This document shows positions 8,686 through 17,053 of a stretch of DNA of 52,725 nucleotides, piece by piece. The position numbers were made by a program, and so were the translations under genes. The stretch is from Nibrella saemangeumensis (GTDB lineage: Bacteria; Bacteroidota; Bacteroidia; Cytophagales; Spirosomataceae). Position 1 is the stretch's first letter. Every line of letters starts with the position of its first letter. Location of the stretch: assembly GCF_039541915.1 (NCBI RefSeq), contig NZ_BAABHD010000069.1:1-52725 (forward strand), read 5' to 3'. Under the pieces are notes generated by a model. It ran no database searches, was not told the DNA's origin, and was given only the letters and a program-made list of their open reading frames with translations.

Positions 8686-9756
8686 ATGAAACTCAACGTA
8701 TTTGCTATCTCTCGACCAGCCATTCTGTATCAGGATGGCCCCCTCAGGCTAACTGTTGCTTCACAAGCCGACGAGCAGGCCATCCTCCTTTTGCAACAAA
8801 CTACCTACGGCACGAAAGGAATTCGATACCGCCAGACTGGACAGGAGAATAAAATACACCAGTTGAATAACCCATACTTTTTCCACCTTTACCAGGGAGA
8901 CGAACTCGTCGGGATTTACTGCCTGGATCAGCGCATGATTGGTTTCCCTTTTGGATCAGTATCCGCTTTCTACGGCCGCTATCTGACGGTTCGCGATAAG
9001 GATCAGTGCAAGGGATATGGTCAGCTTCTTAAATCGAGGGCTGTCGATTACATCCACCGGCAGGAACAGCCGCCGTACCTGTTCTACTCGTTCATCGAAG
9101 CGAAGAATACTCGCTCCATGGCAGTATCCACACAGGAAGACTTTGAATCAGTTGCTCAGCTAAAAACGTATATGTTCCGGCGGTACTCGCCTGTTAAAGA
9201 CACCCGTTTTCGGGAAGCGTCTACCATTGACCCGGCTCGGACGCTCCACCTTGTTCAACAGCAGTTTGCCGGCTATGGCTTTCAGAACTTCATCAATATT
9301 AACTACAATCGTCAATATTTTACACTGGAAGAGGACGGTCGCATTATAGCCGGCGTGCAGGCGAATCCAATTGTTTGGCAACTGGTGCATATACCCGGTC
9401 CCTTTGGCACACTCATCGGCAAAGTAGCTCCGTTTATCCCTGGTTTGCGCCGGTTCTTTAATCCCTCACGGCAGGCTTTTGTGGTGTTGGAAGGTGTCTA
9501 CGTCGAAAAAGGACGACCGGAGCTGTTGCCGGTATTGCTCGAAAGTGTACTGGCTCACTTCAATATACACACGGCCATGTGGCAGATTGACCAGAAAGAC
9601 CCCCTTATAACCTTGCTGCCCCAAAAGAAAATGGGCCTTTTCAGCCAGTTTCAGCCGGAAGTAACTACCCATGTAATGGTTAAAGCGGTTGACCTCCCCA
9701 ACGATATTTCCTTAGGACAGGCACCCGTATACATGTCCTGCTTTGATTATTCATAG
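8686..9756 (+). CDS. GNAT-like acetyltransferase, 356 aa
   Basis: The N-terminal half has the GNAT layout: an early beta-alpha unit (ADEQAILLLQQTTYG), a strand GDELVGIYCLDQR, then the acetyl-CoA-binding region YGRYLTVRDKDQCKGYGQLL, with a Q-x-x-G-x-G-like turn at CKGYGQ. The second half (about 190-340) resembles a degenerate repeat of the fold. No membrane segments are evident. Substrate unknown. It is followed within 40 nt by the sensor kinase lytS-like gene, so the three genes 8686-11949 probably form one transcript. An N-acyltransferase-like role is also possible. Confidence 0.65.
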   Translation: MKLNVFAISRPAILYQDGPLRLTVASQADEQAILLLQQTTYGTKGIRYRQTGQENKIHQLNNPYFFHLYQGDELVGIYCLDQRMIGFPFGSVSAFYGRYLTVRDKDQCKGYGQLLKSRAVDYIHRQEQPPYLFYSFIEAKNTRSMAVSTQEDFESVAQLKTYMFRRYSPVKDTRFREASTIDPARTLHLVQQQFAGYGFQNFININYNRQYFTLEEDGRIIAGVQANPIVWQLVHIPGPFGTLIGKVAPFIPGLRRFFNPSRQAFVVLEGVYVEKGRPELLPVLLESVLAHFNIHTAMWQIDQKDPLITLLPQKKMGLFSQFQPEVTTHVMVKAVDLPNDISLGQAPVYMSCFDYS

Positions 9757-9793
9757 CTCCTGTCCGCAACGAACTTATTGTCTGCCTCAACTA

Positions 9794-11203
9794 ATGAATC
9801 ACGAAGAAATTCAGTTAAAAGAATTACTCGAACGTTCGCGTCAGCAATTGACAAGACCGTTTTCGAATGTTCAGCGGAAGATGTTGTATCTGCTGAATGT
9901 CTCTTACCTGATCTTAACACCACTTTTCCTGATCAGTGAGAAGATTGCGACCGGTTCGTTTGTGCCGGCTCCAATTCTGGGGTTTATTTACAGTTTTGTC
10001 TGGATTGCCAATCTTGTTTCCGCCGTTTATGCGTATCTCAGCCTGAAGGAACGCGACATTTATGTGTTTAACATTCGCCTGAATGTCGCCAAACTGAAAG
10101 AAAACCAGAAAATTGAACTAACGCTCCGCTGGACGAGTGTTTTGTCGGTCATGCTGATGAGTGTGGCCAACATGCTGGGCGTTGGCAATCCGTCGACCGA
10201 TGCTATTATCACTGATTTCGGGCTAGCCCATTCGCTGATTGTCTTGTCGGCCATGGTACTTGGCCGGGCCGCGATGATGGCCTGGACCGGTGTCGTGATT
10301 GGTATACTTTCGTACGTGACGTTCGGACAACTGAACTACTCCTACCAATATAACTACCTGACACCCCAGGAATCCATCCGCTACGAGAACGCACTCAAAG
10401 AACACCAACCCTGGGCTTTAAAACGGCAGGAAGTCCTAAAAGCCAGCCATCTAAATCCTCCACGTGCCTCACGCTATTTCAATACCTGGATTATCTTTTT
10501 GCTGGTAGCAGCGGCAACGGCCTATTTCTTTGCAGGGGTTGCTCTGGATCTGTTCAAGGTTATACCGCAGGTTACCGACGACATCAAAGATGCCATTGAG
10601 GCTACCAAACGCGCAGAGGAACAACGGCTTCTGCAACAGCAGGAATCGCTAAGCACTGAACTGAAAGCGCTCAAAGCGCAGGTAAATCCGCATTTTCTCT
10701 ATAATACCCTGAACTACTTTTATATCAAATCCCAGGATGTTTATCCGGAACTGGCCGAATCGATCATCAAGCTGTCGGAGATAATGCGCTATAGCATGCG
10801 CAATGATTTTCAAACGGCGAACCTGCAGGAGGAAATCAACTATATGAGGCAGTTCATCAACCTGCACGAATTGCGCTACCCGATGTTCATCAAATTTTCG
10901 GTAAATGGGCCGGTTGAGCAGAAAGAGATCCTGCCGTTTTTGCTAATTGGTCTGGTTGAAAATGCGTTCAAACATGGTAACCTCACTAATCCGGAGCATC
11001 CATTCATCATTGATTTGATTGCCTATGAGGACCGTATCGAGTACTTTACCTCGAATCTGAAAAACAAAAAGCAGCGGTTTGAAAGCAATCACATCGGGCT
11101 TGCCAATATGCGGCAACGGCTGGATTTGGCTTATCAACGCTACCACTTCGACATCAACCAAACCGACGACGTTTTTTCCTGTCACTTAATCATATACAAT
11201 TAA
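9794..11203 (+). CDS. LytS-type sensor histidine kinase
   Basis: A membrane histidine kinase of the LytS/YehU class. The N-terminal ~260 residues hold about five hydrophobic helices (MLYLLNVSYLILTPLFLI, GFIYSFVWIANLVSAVYAYL, and others to FLLVAAATAYFFAG). A coiled coil (EEQRLLQQQESLSTELKALK) precedes the His_kinase domain with the phospho-acceptor in NPHFLYNTL at about residue 299. The HATPase has an N-box (LVENAFKHG, about 387) and G-box-like GLANMRQRL. I chose the ATG at 9794 rather than the in-frame ATG at 9743, which would overlap the preceding gene. The stop overlaps the regulator start (TAATG), indicating translational coupling. The stimulus is unknown. Confidence 0.9.
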   Translation: MNHEEIQLKELLERSRQQLTRPFSNVQRKMLYLLNVSYLILTPLFLISEKIATGSFVPAPILGFIYSFVWIANLVSAVYAYLSLKERDIYVFNIRLNVAKLKENQKIELTLRWTSVLSVMLMSVANMLGVGNPSTDAIITDFGLAHSLIVLSAMVLGRAAMMAWTGVVIGILSYVTFGQLNYSYQYNYLTPQESIRYENALKEHQPWALKRQEVLKASHLNPPRASRYFNTWIIFLLVAAATAYFFAGVALDLFKVIPQVTDDIKDAIEATKRAEEQRLLQQQESLSTELKALKAQVNPHFLYNTLNYFYIKSQDVYPELAESIIKLSEIMRYSMRNDFQTANLQEEINYMRQFINLHELRYPMFIKFSVNGPVEQKEILPFLLIGLVENAFKHGNLTNPEHPFIIDLIAYEDRIEYFTSNLKNKKQRFESNHIGLANMRQRLDLAYQRYHFDINQTDDVFSCHLIIYN

Positions 11204-11949
11204 TGGCTTTATCCTGCATCATTCTGGATGATGAGCTCATCTGCATCACCCAGCTTAGCAAATACATTGAAAAAGTGCCAACTCTGAGGCTGGAAGCTTA
11301 CTTTACTGATCCCAACTCAGCCCTACTGTATCTGGAAAATCATAAAGTCGACCTGATCTTTCTGGATATGGAGATGCCCAACTTTTCAATTGACGGCCTG
11401 GACTTCGTTCGGATTATGGGGAGTACCCAGCGTTATATATTTACCACGGCTTATCCGAAATATGCGCTGACCGGCTATGAGTACGATGTAATAGACTTTC
11501 TGCATAAACCCTTTTCTTTCGAGCGCTTTTCAAAAGCGGTGCAAAAAGCCAGGCAGGTAATTGGCGGATGGCAGGAAGAGGAAAGCACAGAAGGCCCTGA
11601 CACGTATATCTATGTCAGGTCGGAAGGGAAATTGCAGCGCATTTACTTTGAGGATATAGCCTGGATTGAGAGCGAACGAAACTACATCTCTATTTACACG
11701 GAAGCGGACCGGATCAATGTGCTGTTATCCATCAGTGATATTGAAGATCAGCTTCCGAAGAAACTCTTTGCCCGCGTTCACAAGTCCTTTATTGTAGCCT
11801 ACAGCAAGATTGATCAGGTTGACAAAGAACAAATTTCGGTGAAACGGCAGGAAAAGCCTAAACTCATCCCGCTGGGTGAGCTATACAAAAAGACGTTCCT
11901 GAAAGCTATTGAGCAGAAAACGCTCAGAAGAAAAATAGCGAACCAGTGA
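11203..11949 (+). CDS. LytTR-type response regulator
   Basis: A receiver domain (1-120) carries the acidic pair D9/D10, the phospho-acceptor D55 (FLDMEMP), a Thr in TTAYP and the conserved Lys in LHKPF. A LytTR DNA-binding domain (about 130-240) follows, with FEDIAWIESERNY and KLFARVHKSFIV. It is the cognate regulator of the kinase directly upstream, with which it overlaps by one base. LytTR regulators bind paired direct repeats; I found no obvious target in this window. It converges with umuC, with only 10 nt between the stops. Confidence 0.93.
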   Translation: MALSCIILDDELICITQLSKYIEKVPTLRLEAYFTDPNSALLYLENHKVDLIFLDMEMPNFSIDGLDFVRIMGSTQRYIFTTAYPKYALTGYEYDVIDFLHKPFSFERFSKAVQKARQVIGGWQEEESTEGPDTYIYVRSEGKLQRIYFEDIAWIESERNYISIYTEADRINVLLSISDIEDQLPKKLFARVHKSFIVAYSKIDQVDKEQISVKRQEKPKLIPLGELYKKTFLKAIEQKTLRRKIANQ

Positions 11950-11959
11950 GGGGAGAAAC

Positions 11960-13240
11960 TTAGTCGGCCTGTAAAATATCACTCCAACGGGTGGTATAGC
12001 ACCGTGAAAGATACTTTTGCTTCATCGGCCAGGTGGGGCTGAAGCCCTGGCCAGCCAGACGCACCTTATCCCGGCCGTAGCGTCTGTTAAGTTTATCGAC
12101 GATGCGCGTCAATTTCAACAGGTCTTCACTTGGATCTGCCTGGAAAAACGACTTCTGTATATAGCTATCCGGTACCAAACCAGTCAAAATCACTCCTACT
12201 TTCTGATACAGGTAACCCGGCTGAAAGATTGAGGTGAGAGCCGCCTGTGCATAACCGACCAATTCCGGTGTACTGGCTGAGGGGTGGGGAAGCTGGACGG
12301 TGCGGCTGTTGTAGTACTGCTTAGCGGGCTCACCGTTAGGACTTCGGCGGTACCGGTTGGTATGCAGAAATACTGTCATTACCCCGGCCGCTGAGTGCTG
12401 CCGGCGCAACTTTTCGGCCGCTCGGGCCACATAGGTAGTCAGGGCCTCGGTCATGTTCTTTAAGTCAGGCACCAGATGCCCGAAACTAGTTGCCGTACAG
12501 ATGGCTTTCTTGGGGGCAGGCTCCAGCTCGAGCATTTTGCAGGGCGTACCACGAAGCTCATAGACTAACCGTAAGCCATTCACGGTCATGTGCTGGCGGA
12601 CCCAGTCGTCCGGACATTGGCGCAACTGCCAGGCGGTTTTGATGCCATTACGCTTCAGCAGGCTCGTGTACCGGTGCCCTATCCCCCACAGTTCCTTAAC
12701 GTCAAACTCCTGCAGCCTGGCTTCGATGTCTACGGGATCACTAAGCAACAAAACCCCGTTATGCGCCGGCTGTCGTTTTACGTACCAGTTGGCAATTTTA
12801 GCCAGCGTTTTTGTCGGCGCTATGCCAATGGAAACCGGGATGCGTTGCCACTGCGCAATGGTGGCCCGAATCTGCTGGGCCAAGGCAACCAGATCCGGAT
12901 AAACGGACTCGTACCCTTTCAGATTCAGAAATGCTTCATCGATGCTGTATACCTCTACCTCTTCCACAAAACGACCCAGCGTGCTCATGATTCGGGCGCT
13001 CATGTCTCCGTAGAGGGTGTAGTTACTGCTGAACACTGCAATGTTGTGTTCACTAATAAGCTCCTCAACCTCAAAAAATGGTTGCCCCATTTTGATGCCG
13101 ATCGCCTTGGCTTCCGGGGAGCGGGCTACCACATTGCCATCATTATTGGACAATACAATAACGGGACGTCCCTCCAAGGCCGGCTTGAAGCTACGCTCGC
13201 AGGAAACGTAGAAATTGTTCGCGTCCACTAAGGCGATCAT
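11960..13240 (-). CDS. umuC: DNA polymerase V catalytic subunit (Y-family)
   Basis: An error-prone translesion polymerase. It opens MIALVDANNFYVSCE, the Y-family motif with the metal-binding Asp at 6. The second catalytic site is SIDEAF with D101/E102. Helix-hairpin-helix residues (LWGIGHRY) follow, and the C-terminal little-finger region includes TSFGHLV and the DUF4113-like end VRLAGQGFSPTWPMKQKYLS. The length of 426 aa is normal for UmuC. The start codon is one base after the umuD stop, so the two are translationally coupled. Mobile elements often carry umuDC; this copy looks complete and active. Confidence 0.95.
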   Translation of the reverse strand: MIALVDANNFYVSCERSFKPALEGRPVIVLSNNDGNVVARSPEAKAIGIKMGQPFFEVEELISEHNIAVFSSNYTLYGDMSARIMSTLGRFVEEVEVYSIDEAFLNLKGYESVYPDLVALAQQIRATIAQWQRIPVSIGIAPTKTLAKIANWYVKRQPAHNGVLLLSDPVDIEARLQEFDVKELWGIGHRYTSLLKRNGIKTAWQLRQCPDDWVRQHMTVNGLRLVYELRGTPCKMLELEPAPKKAICTATSFGHLVPDLKNMTEALTTYVARAAEKLRRQHSAAGVMTVFLHTNRYRRSPNGEPAKQYYNSRTVQLPHPSASTPELVGYAQAALTSIFQPGYLYQKVGVILTGLVPDSYIQKSFFQADPSEDLLKLTRIVDKLNRRYGRDKVRLAGQGFSPTWPMKQKYLSRCYTTRWSDILQAD

Positions 13241-13241
13241 C

Positions 13242-13691
13242 TTACATGGGTTTATGAATCACATAGGTTACTACGCCCAGTACCCTGAAATCATCACCCG
13301 CTTTAACTGAAATAGGCTTATACTTGTTATTAGCTGGCAGCAGCACCACCCCGTCACGCGAATAATGAATGCGCTTGACGGTATGGTCACCGTTTAAACT
13401 GGCTACGACGATTTTCCCTTCCACCGGATCTCGTGAAGCGTCAACTACCAAGACATCTCCGGCCTCAATCCGATCGTCGAACATGCTGTCACTGGTGACC
13501 CGGACAAAATACGTAGCCTCTGCGTTGGTGACGCACAGATCGTTGAGGTCACAGACCCGTTCGAGGTAATTGTCGGCTGGCGACGGAAATCCCGCTTGGA
13601 CGTAGGACTGGAAAAAAGGGATTAGCAGCTTTGAGGAGACACTTGCTTTGATGATGTCCTCGGCCGGAATAAAGTCACGCTCCGCTATCAT
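13242..13691 (-). CDS. umuD: UmuD, LexA/S24-family self-cleaving subunit
   Basis: The S24 peptidase fold carries a cleavage site A33-G34 (QAGFPSP), the nucleophile S69 in TSDSMF and the general base K106 in HTVKRI. The distances (36 residues cleavage-to-Ser, 37 Ser-to-Lys) equal those of E. coli UmuD, so RecA-stimulated autocleavage should be retained. Processed UmuD' with UmuC forms polymerase V. It is first in the umuDC operon. The upstream segment has a CGCTA...TAGCG dyad (about 13718-13741), but I cannot tie it to LexA. Confidence 0.93.
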   Translation of the reverse strand: MIAERDFIPAEDIIKASVSSKLLIPFFQSYVQAGFPSPADNYLERVCDLNDLCVTNAEATYFVRVTSDSMFDDRIEAGDVLVVDASRDPVEGKIVVASLNGDHTVKRIHYSRDGVVLLPANNKYKPISVKAGDDFRVLGVVTYVIHKPM

Positions 13692-13836
13692 GCCCGCTGG
13701 TTGTTTACTGTTGGGCGCTATATTAAGCGAATGTTAGCGGTAAAGCAATTATTGCTCACCCAGTCCGATGGTATAGAAGTCTGATGTGCTTACTTAACCA
13801 TCAAACGAACCGGTCTGCACACTGACCAAAACATGT

Positions 13837-14199
13837 ATGGAAATAGGGAATTTATTAACAGGCATCCCTAGCCAATTGCCTGAGGAATTGATGGAGACTT
13901 TGCTGATGGGCAGAGAATTTCGGCTGGAGCGGATTGTCTCCCGTGGCCACCAGTCACCGCCAGATTACTGGTATGATCAAACGGAACATGAATGGGTGCT
14001 GGTATTACAGGGAGAGGCAATTCTGGAAGTGGAGGCTCAAACCGACTCCATCCGTTTATCCGCCGGCATGCACGTGAATATACCGGCGCATCTCAGGCAC
14101 CGGGTTGCCTAGACCGATCCAGCGCAGGAAACAATCTGGCTGGCTCTCTTTTATGCGGATAATGCGGACATTGAACGGAGCCAGCACCCATTTAGGTAA
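13837..14199 (+). pseudogene. Cupin-fold protein interrupted by an in-frame amber codon
   Basis: The reading frame encodes a small single-domain cupin: DQTEHEWVLVLQGEAILEV, then AGMHVNIPAHLRHRV. After HRVA the frame hits TAG at 14110-14112, but the same frame continues TDPAQETIWLALFYADNA to a stop at 14197-14199. Family members keep a tryptophan here (HRV-x-W-TDP), so one change, TGG to TAG, explains the break. The full product would be about 120 aa; the truncated one is 91 aa and lacks the final strands. It could still be made if an amber suppressor or readthrough exists. The start is the ATG at 13837. Confidence 0.75.
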
Positions 14200-14289
14200 G
14201 GCTGTATGGTCAAAATTTATGCCTGATGCTTCAGGCTATAGAGCAGAGTACTCTACAAGGGCTGGTTTGTTTCCCCATGCCATAAAGAA

Positions 14290-14339
14290 ATCAGGAACAA
14301 GAAATGAAAAGCGAACATTTTTTCTTTCTTGTTCCTGAT
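14290..14339. repeat. 15-bp perfect inverted repeat
   Basis: ATCAGGAACAAGAAA (14290-14304) and its exact complement (14325-14339) flank a 20-nt loop. It lies between the broken cupin (plus) and the DoxX gene (minus), so it may act as a bidirectional terminator. There is no U-run on the plus strand after the stem, which weakens that reading. Confidence 0.5.
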
Positions 14340-14386
14340 AACGCTAATGCCAGAACTAATCAAGCATATTGGATCAATGTAAATCA

Positions 14387-14770
14387 TCAGCCAGGCATGC
14401 CCGATTGTTTTAGATTTTGACCGGGCAGAAAAATGCGGTTATCCCGCAAAAAAGCGGATATCCAGATAAGTACCATGGGAAGGATAGCATTCAGCGGTGT
14501 GCTGTGCGAAAGTTCGGTAGCGATAGCACCGGCAAAGTAGCAGCAAAGCAGAATAAACCCCAGCTTCATGGTCTTAGGGTACAGATACACCAGCGTAAAG
14601 CCAATCTCCATAGCAGCCAGGAGCACTACATATTGCGCAACACCTGCTTTGCGGAATGCTTCCATCGTGTCGGGCGATTGCATCAGCTTCATTATGCCAC
14701 TAAGGAGGACCATACCTGCAGCGAGCACTGTAAATAGGATAGTCAGAACACGTTTAACGTTAGGACTCAT
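14387..14770 (-). CDS. DoxX-like membrane protein
   Basis: A 127-aa protein with four predicted transmembrane helices (VLTILFTVLAAGMVLLSGIM, YVVLLAAMEIGFTLVYL, LGFILLCCYFAGAIATEL, ILPMVLIWISAFL). The KLM-x-SP-x-TMEAFRKAG loop after helix 1 is typical of DoxX-like (PF13564-type) proteins. Biochemical role unknown; relatives are often linked to redox or thiol stress. It lies 48 nt downstream of the pirin gene on the same strand, so the two probably share a transcript controlled by the divergent HxlR regulator. Confidence 0.85.
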   Translation of the reverse strand: MSPNVKRVLTILFTVLAAGMVLLSGIMKLMQSPDTMEAFRKAGVAQYVVLLAAMEIGFTLVYLYPKTMKLGFILLCCYFAGAIATELSHSTPLNAILPMVLIWISAFLRDNRIFLPGQNLKQSGMPG

Positions 14771-14818
14771 GAGTGTAAAGTGGTTTGTAATTAGAAAGAG
14801 ATATTTCCGCGAACGAAA

Positions 14819-15721
14819 TCAGTACCTGATTTGCAGGGCATCCGGTAAGGTTGATACATGCTTCATTTTGCCCTGGCGAAATTCCTGATACAGTCGTTTA
14901 ATATCGTCCGGAGTATCCCCAATGAAAGGGCCGTGTGAAACAATAGGGTCATGCTGAGGCTGTCCGGCGTATAGCACCAGACGACCGCCATCTTTCCCAG
15001 CGGTTAGTTCCAGGTCACTTGGGCCATCATCAGAAAACCGGTTCAGCCAACCTACCTGGTGCTGTTGCAGCACTTTTTGCTCTTCTCCTACGGCAACACT
15101 GCCCTCAATAATATATAAGAAGGCCGTAAACGATGCCGGCAACTGCTGGGTGATGTTAATACCCGGTTGAAGTTGAATGTCGGCAATGATGAGGGGTACG
15201 TAATTCTGGACAGGTGAGATCAGTCCGGCAAACTTCCCACTGTAAAGTCGGATGGTTATGCCATTTTCAGTTAGGGTTGGTACATGCTCAATTGGCAGGT
15301 CCTGCACCCGTGGAGTAGCCCACCTGTCTTTTTCGGGCAGCGTCAGCCAGAGTTGCAACAGCCGCATATGAGTTTTGGTATCAATCGTTTCGGTGTGAAT
15401 AATACCGCTTCCGGCAGTCATTAATTGAAAATCGCCTGCTTTCATGCGGTGTGGTGAACCACCTATTTCGCCTTCCAGCAGTAATGAAACGGTTTCAAAT
15501 CCGGCATGAGGATGCGAACCCCCAACGGGTTCATCGCTCTTTTTATCGAGCCAATCGTCCATGAGCATAATAAACGGGTCACTGTCGGAATAGCTTACCT
15601 GAATGACGGGTCGGGCGGTATGGCCCGGTCCCAGAAAACCCGGCTGTGGAGCAGGAGTCTGTATACTGACTAATTTGCGTGTAAGTGCCACATCGCGTGA
15701 CATTGTTAATTGCCTTTCCAT
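14819..15721 (-). CDS. Pirin family protein, 300 aa
   Basis: A bicupin of the pirin family. The metal-binding residues of the N-terminal cupin are visible: H70 and H72 in SHPHAGFET, then H109 and E111 in GSGIIHTETI. GSPHRMKAGDFQLMTAGSG is the characteristic pirin stretch. The C-terminal pirin_C domain follows (EGSVAVGEEQKVLQQHQVGWL). Some bacterial pirins have quercetinase activity, others act as redox-sensitive regulators. It is transcribed divergently from an HxlR repressor gene, with the DoxX gene downstream. Confidence 0.93.
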   Translation of the reverse strand: MERQLTMSRDVALTRKLVSIQTPAPQPGFLGPGHTARPVIQVSYSDSDPFIMLMDDWLDKKSDEPVGGSHPHAGFETVSLLLEGEIGGSPHRMKAGDFQLMTAGSGIIHTETIDTKTHMRLLQLWLTLPEKDRWATPRVQDLPIEHVPTLTENGITIRLYSGKFAGLISPVQNYVPLIIADIQLQPGINITQQLPASFTAFLYIIEGSVAVGEEQKVLQQHQVGWLNRFSDDGPSDLELTAGKDGGRLVLYAGQPQHDPIVSHGPFIGDTPDDIKRLYQEFRQGKMKHVSTLPDALQIRY

Positions 15722-15786
15722 GTTGTTGTTCAGTTAGGCCAGCGCATACAATTGTTATGTGCCAACCGGTAAATAACTGACCAAAA

Positions 15787-15842
15787 GTACGTACCTTTAC
15801 TATTCATTTGTAAGTACTATACTTTTAGATAGCACTATACTT
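15787..15842. promoter_or_regulatory. Candidate HxlR operator between pirin and hxlR-like genes
   Basis: The 142-bp divergent region contains a GTACGTAC palindrome (15787-15794) and two direct copies of ACTATACTT (15816-15824 and 15834-15842), 18 bp apart. Such repeats between an HxlR gene and its target are typical binding sites for these dimeric regulators. The assignment is inferred from position and repetition. Confidence 0.5.
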
Positions 15843-15863
15843 CAGGATAGTGCAGTGAAGGCT

Positions 15864-16295
15864 ATGGAAAAACCAACGGACGCAAGCCATACCGAGTGTA
15901 TGTCCATTCTGAGGCCCATTCGGGACGCGCTGGATGTGTTAAATGGCAAATGGAAACTGCCAATCATCGTTGCATTGACCTTTGGGGAAAAGCGGTTTAG
16001 TGAAATTGGTCGGGAGGTGCATGGCATTACCGACCGGGTGTTATCCAAAGAGTTGCAGGATTTGGTGATGAACGGCCTGGTAAAGCGAACGGTTGAGGAT
16101 ACCTTCCCCATAAAAGTGACCTATGCCTTGACTCCGCACAGTGAATCGCTGGAGGAGGTTATTGAAGCGCTCCGGCAATGGGGTGTCTCCCATCGGGAGT
16201 TCATTCTGAAGAGCCCGCTTAACGAAACAGCCCAGCAGGCAAATGCCGTGGTAAACAAAGGGAACGAGGTTATTGTACCGTTAATAACCGATTAA
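15864..16295 (+). CDS. HxlR family winged-helix regulator
   Basis: A small DNA-binding regulator. HxlR signatures are CMSILRPIRDALDVLNGKWK, then RFSEIGREVHGITDRVLSKELQDL (recognition helix) and the wing VKRTVEDTFPIKVTYALT. HxlR proteins respond to electrophiles or thiol stress through an N-terminal Cys; here Cys near residue 11 (HTECMSIL) is in that place. I prefer the ATG at 15864 (MEKPTD) over a GTG at 15855. It is divergent from pirin/doxX and probably represses them. Confidence 0.9.
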   Translation: MEKPTDASHTECMSILRPIRDALDVLNGKWKLPIIVALTFGEKRFSEIGREVHGITDRVLSKELQDLVMNGLVKRTVEDTFPIKVTYALTPHSESLEEVIEALRQWGVSHREFILKSPLNETAQQANAVVNKGNEVIVPLITD

Positions 16296-16410
16296 ATGGC
16301 TAGCTCTATCCTATCTGATTGAATCAATGGAAGCGGCTACCAGTAAACAGTGCAGTATCAGCTTTTTTGCATCTGGAGCCATTTGTTGCTGCTATTAATA
16401 CAGACATATC

Positions 16411-16800
16411 ATGGACAAAATCCTGTTTATATTTCTGCTTTTAGCCGCCTGTCAATCGGTAAATGACTCCATCTACCAGCCGCCAACCGACTTAGTTATT
16501 AGTAATCCGGTATGGACCAGGTCCGACCCCAATCACATCTATGACGAAGTCGAAGTTTGTGAACACGATTTCACCCTAACAAACAACTCCGATAGCCTTA
16601 CGCAGATCATAGTCAGAATCAGCTACTTTGACAGGCAACACCGGTTAATGGACGAGCATCTCCACAAAGTTTGGCACGAGATCAAGCCTCATGAGTCATT
16701 CCGAGTGAAAGGCCTGAGTGGAGGCATTGTCAAGCCAGGTACAGACTCAGCCTCTGTTGACTTGGTTAAAGCTATTCGGAAAATCCGTCAGATTCATTAA
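16411..16800 (+). CDS. Small putative lipoprotein, 129 aa
   Basis: A short signal peptide (MDKILFIFLLLAAC) has a lipobox-like LAAC, making Cys14 the likely lipidated residue. The mature part has a beta-sandwich pattern with a FxxAK-like region (DFTLTNNSDSLTQIIVRISYFD) and WHEIKPHESFRVKG, similar in style to periplasmic or surface immunoglobulin-like lipoproteins. No family assigned. It stands alone, on the plus strand. Confidence 0.65.
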   Translation: MDKILFIFLLLAACQSVNDSIYQPPTDLVISNPVWTRSDPNHIYDEVEVCEHDFTLTNNSDSLTQIIVRISYFDRQHRLMDEHLHKVWHEIKPHESFRVKGLSGGIVKPGTDSASVDLVKAIRKIRQIH

Positions 16801-16881
16801 AGAGGCTGATTGGAGGTATCGATTGAGACTCCTTTTTTTACGGTTGAACAAGCGATTTTTCCCCTTTAGCATACACAGGCC

Positions 16882-16911
16882 TTGAGCCAGGTGAACTAGT
16901 CTTTAGCTTTG
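16882..16911 (+). promoter_or_regulatory. Promoter for a candidate small RNA
   Basis: TTG at 16882-16884, 19 nt, then TAGCTTTG at 16904-16911. Both boxes and spacing fit the Bacteroidota housekeeping promoter. No gene starts downstream before the terminator at 17002-17033. Confidence 0.5.
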
Positions 16912-16917
16912 TTTTAC

Positions 16918-17033
16918 AAACACGAGCAGAGGGCCATCCAGCCAAATCAGGGTGTTTGTCATCCACACCATCACTACATGACATAAGCACATACCCGAAT
17001 TAGGCACCTCTACCAGGAGGTGCCTTTCGTTTT
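16918..17033 (+). ncRNA. Candidate small RNA of about 115 nt
   Basis: A transcript from the promoter at 16882-16911 would begin near 16918 and end in the strong hairpin plus U-run at 17002-17033. It contains no ORF of useful length (ATGACATAA at most). It does not fold as a tRNA or match an RNA family I recognise by eye. The evidence is the promoter-terminator pair alone. Confidence 0.4.
17002..17033 (+). terminator. Rho-independent terminator
   Basis: AGGCACCTC (17002-17010), loop TACCAG, GAGGTGCCT (17017-17025), then TTCGTTTTG. A perfect 9-bp stem followed by a T-rich tract reads on the plus strand. On the minus strand the stem immediately follows the recombinase gene but has no U-run. Confidence 0.7.
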
Positions 17034-17053
17034 GTATAGGCATCAGTCAAGCC

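Noticed and set aside
15745..15766. Second TTGGCAC match (minus strand, upstream of pirin)
   Set aside because: No GC at the -12 position with the required spacing and no activator nearby; the HxlR operator explains this region better.
16668..16684. TTTGGCACGAG in the lipoprotein gene resembling a sigma-54 -24 box
   Set aside because: Lies inside coding sequence and has no -12 box.
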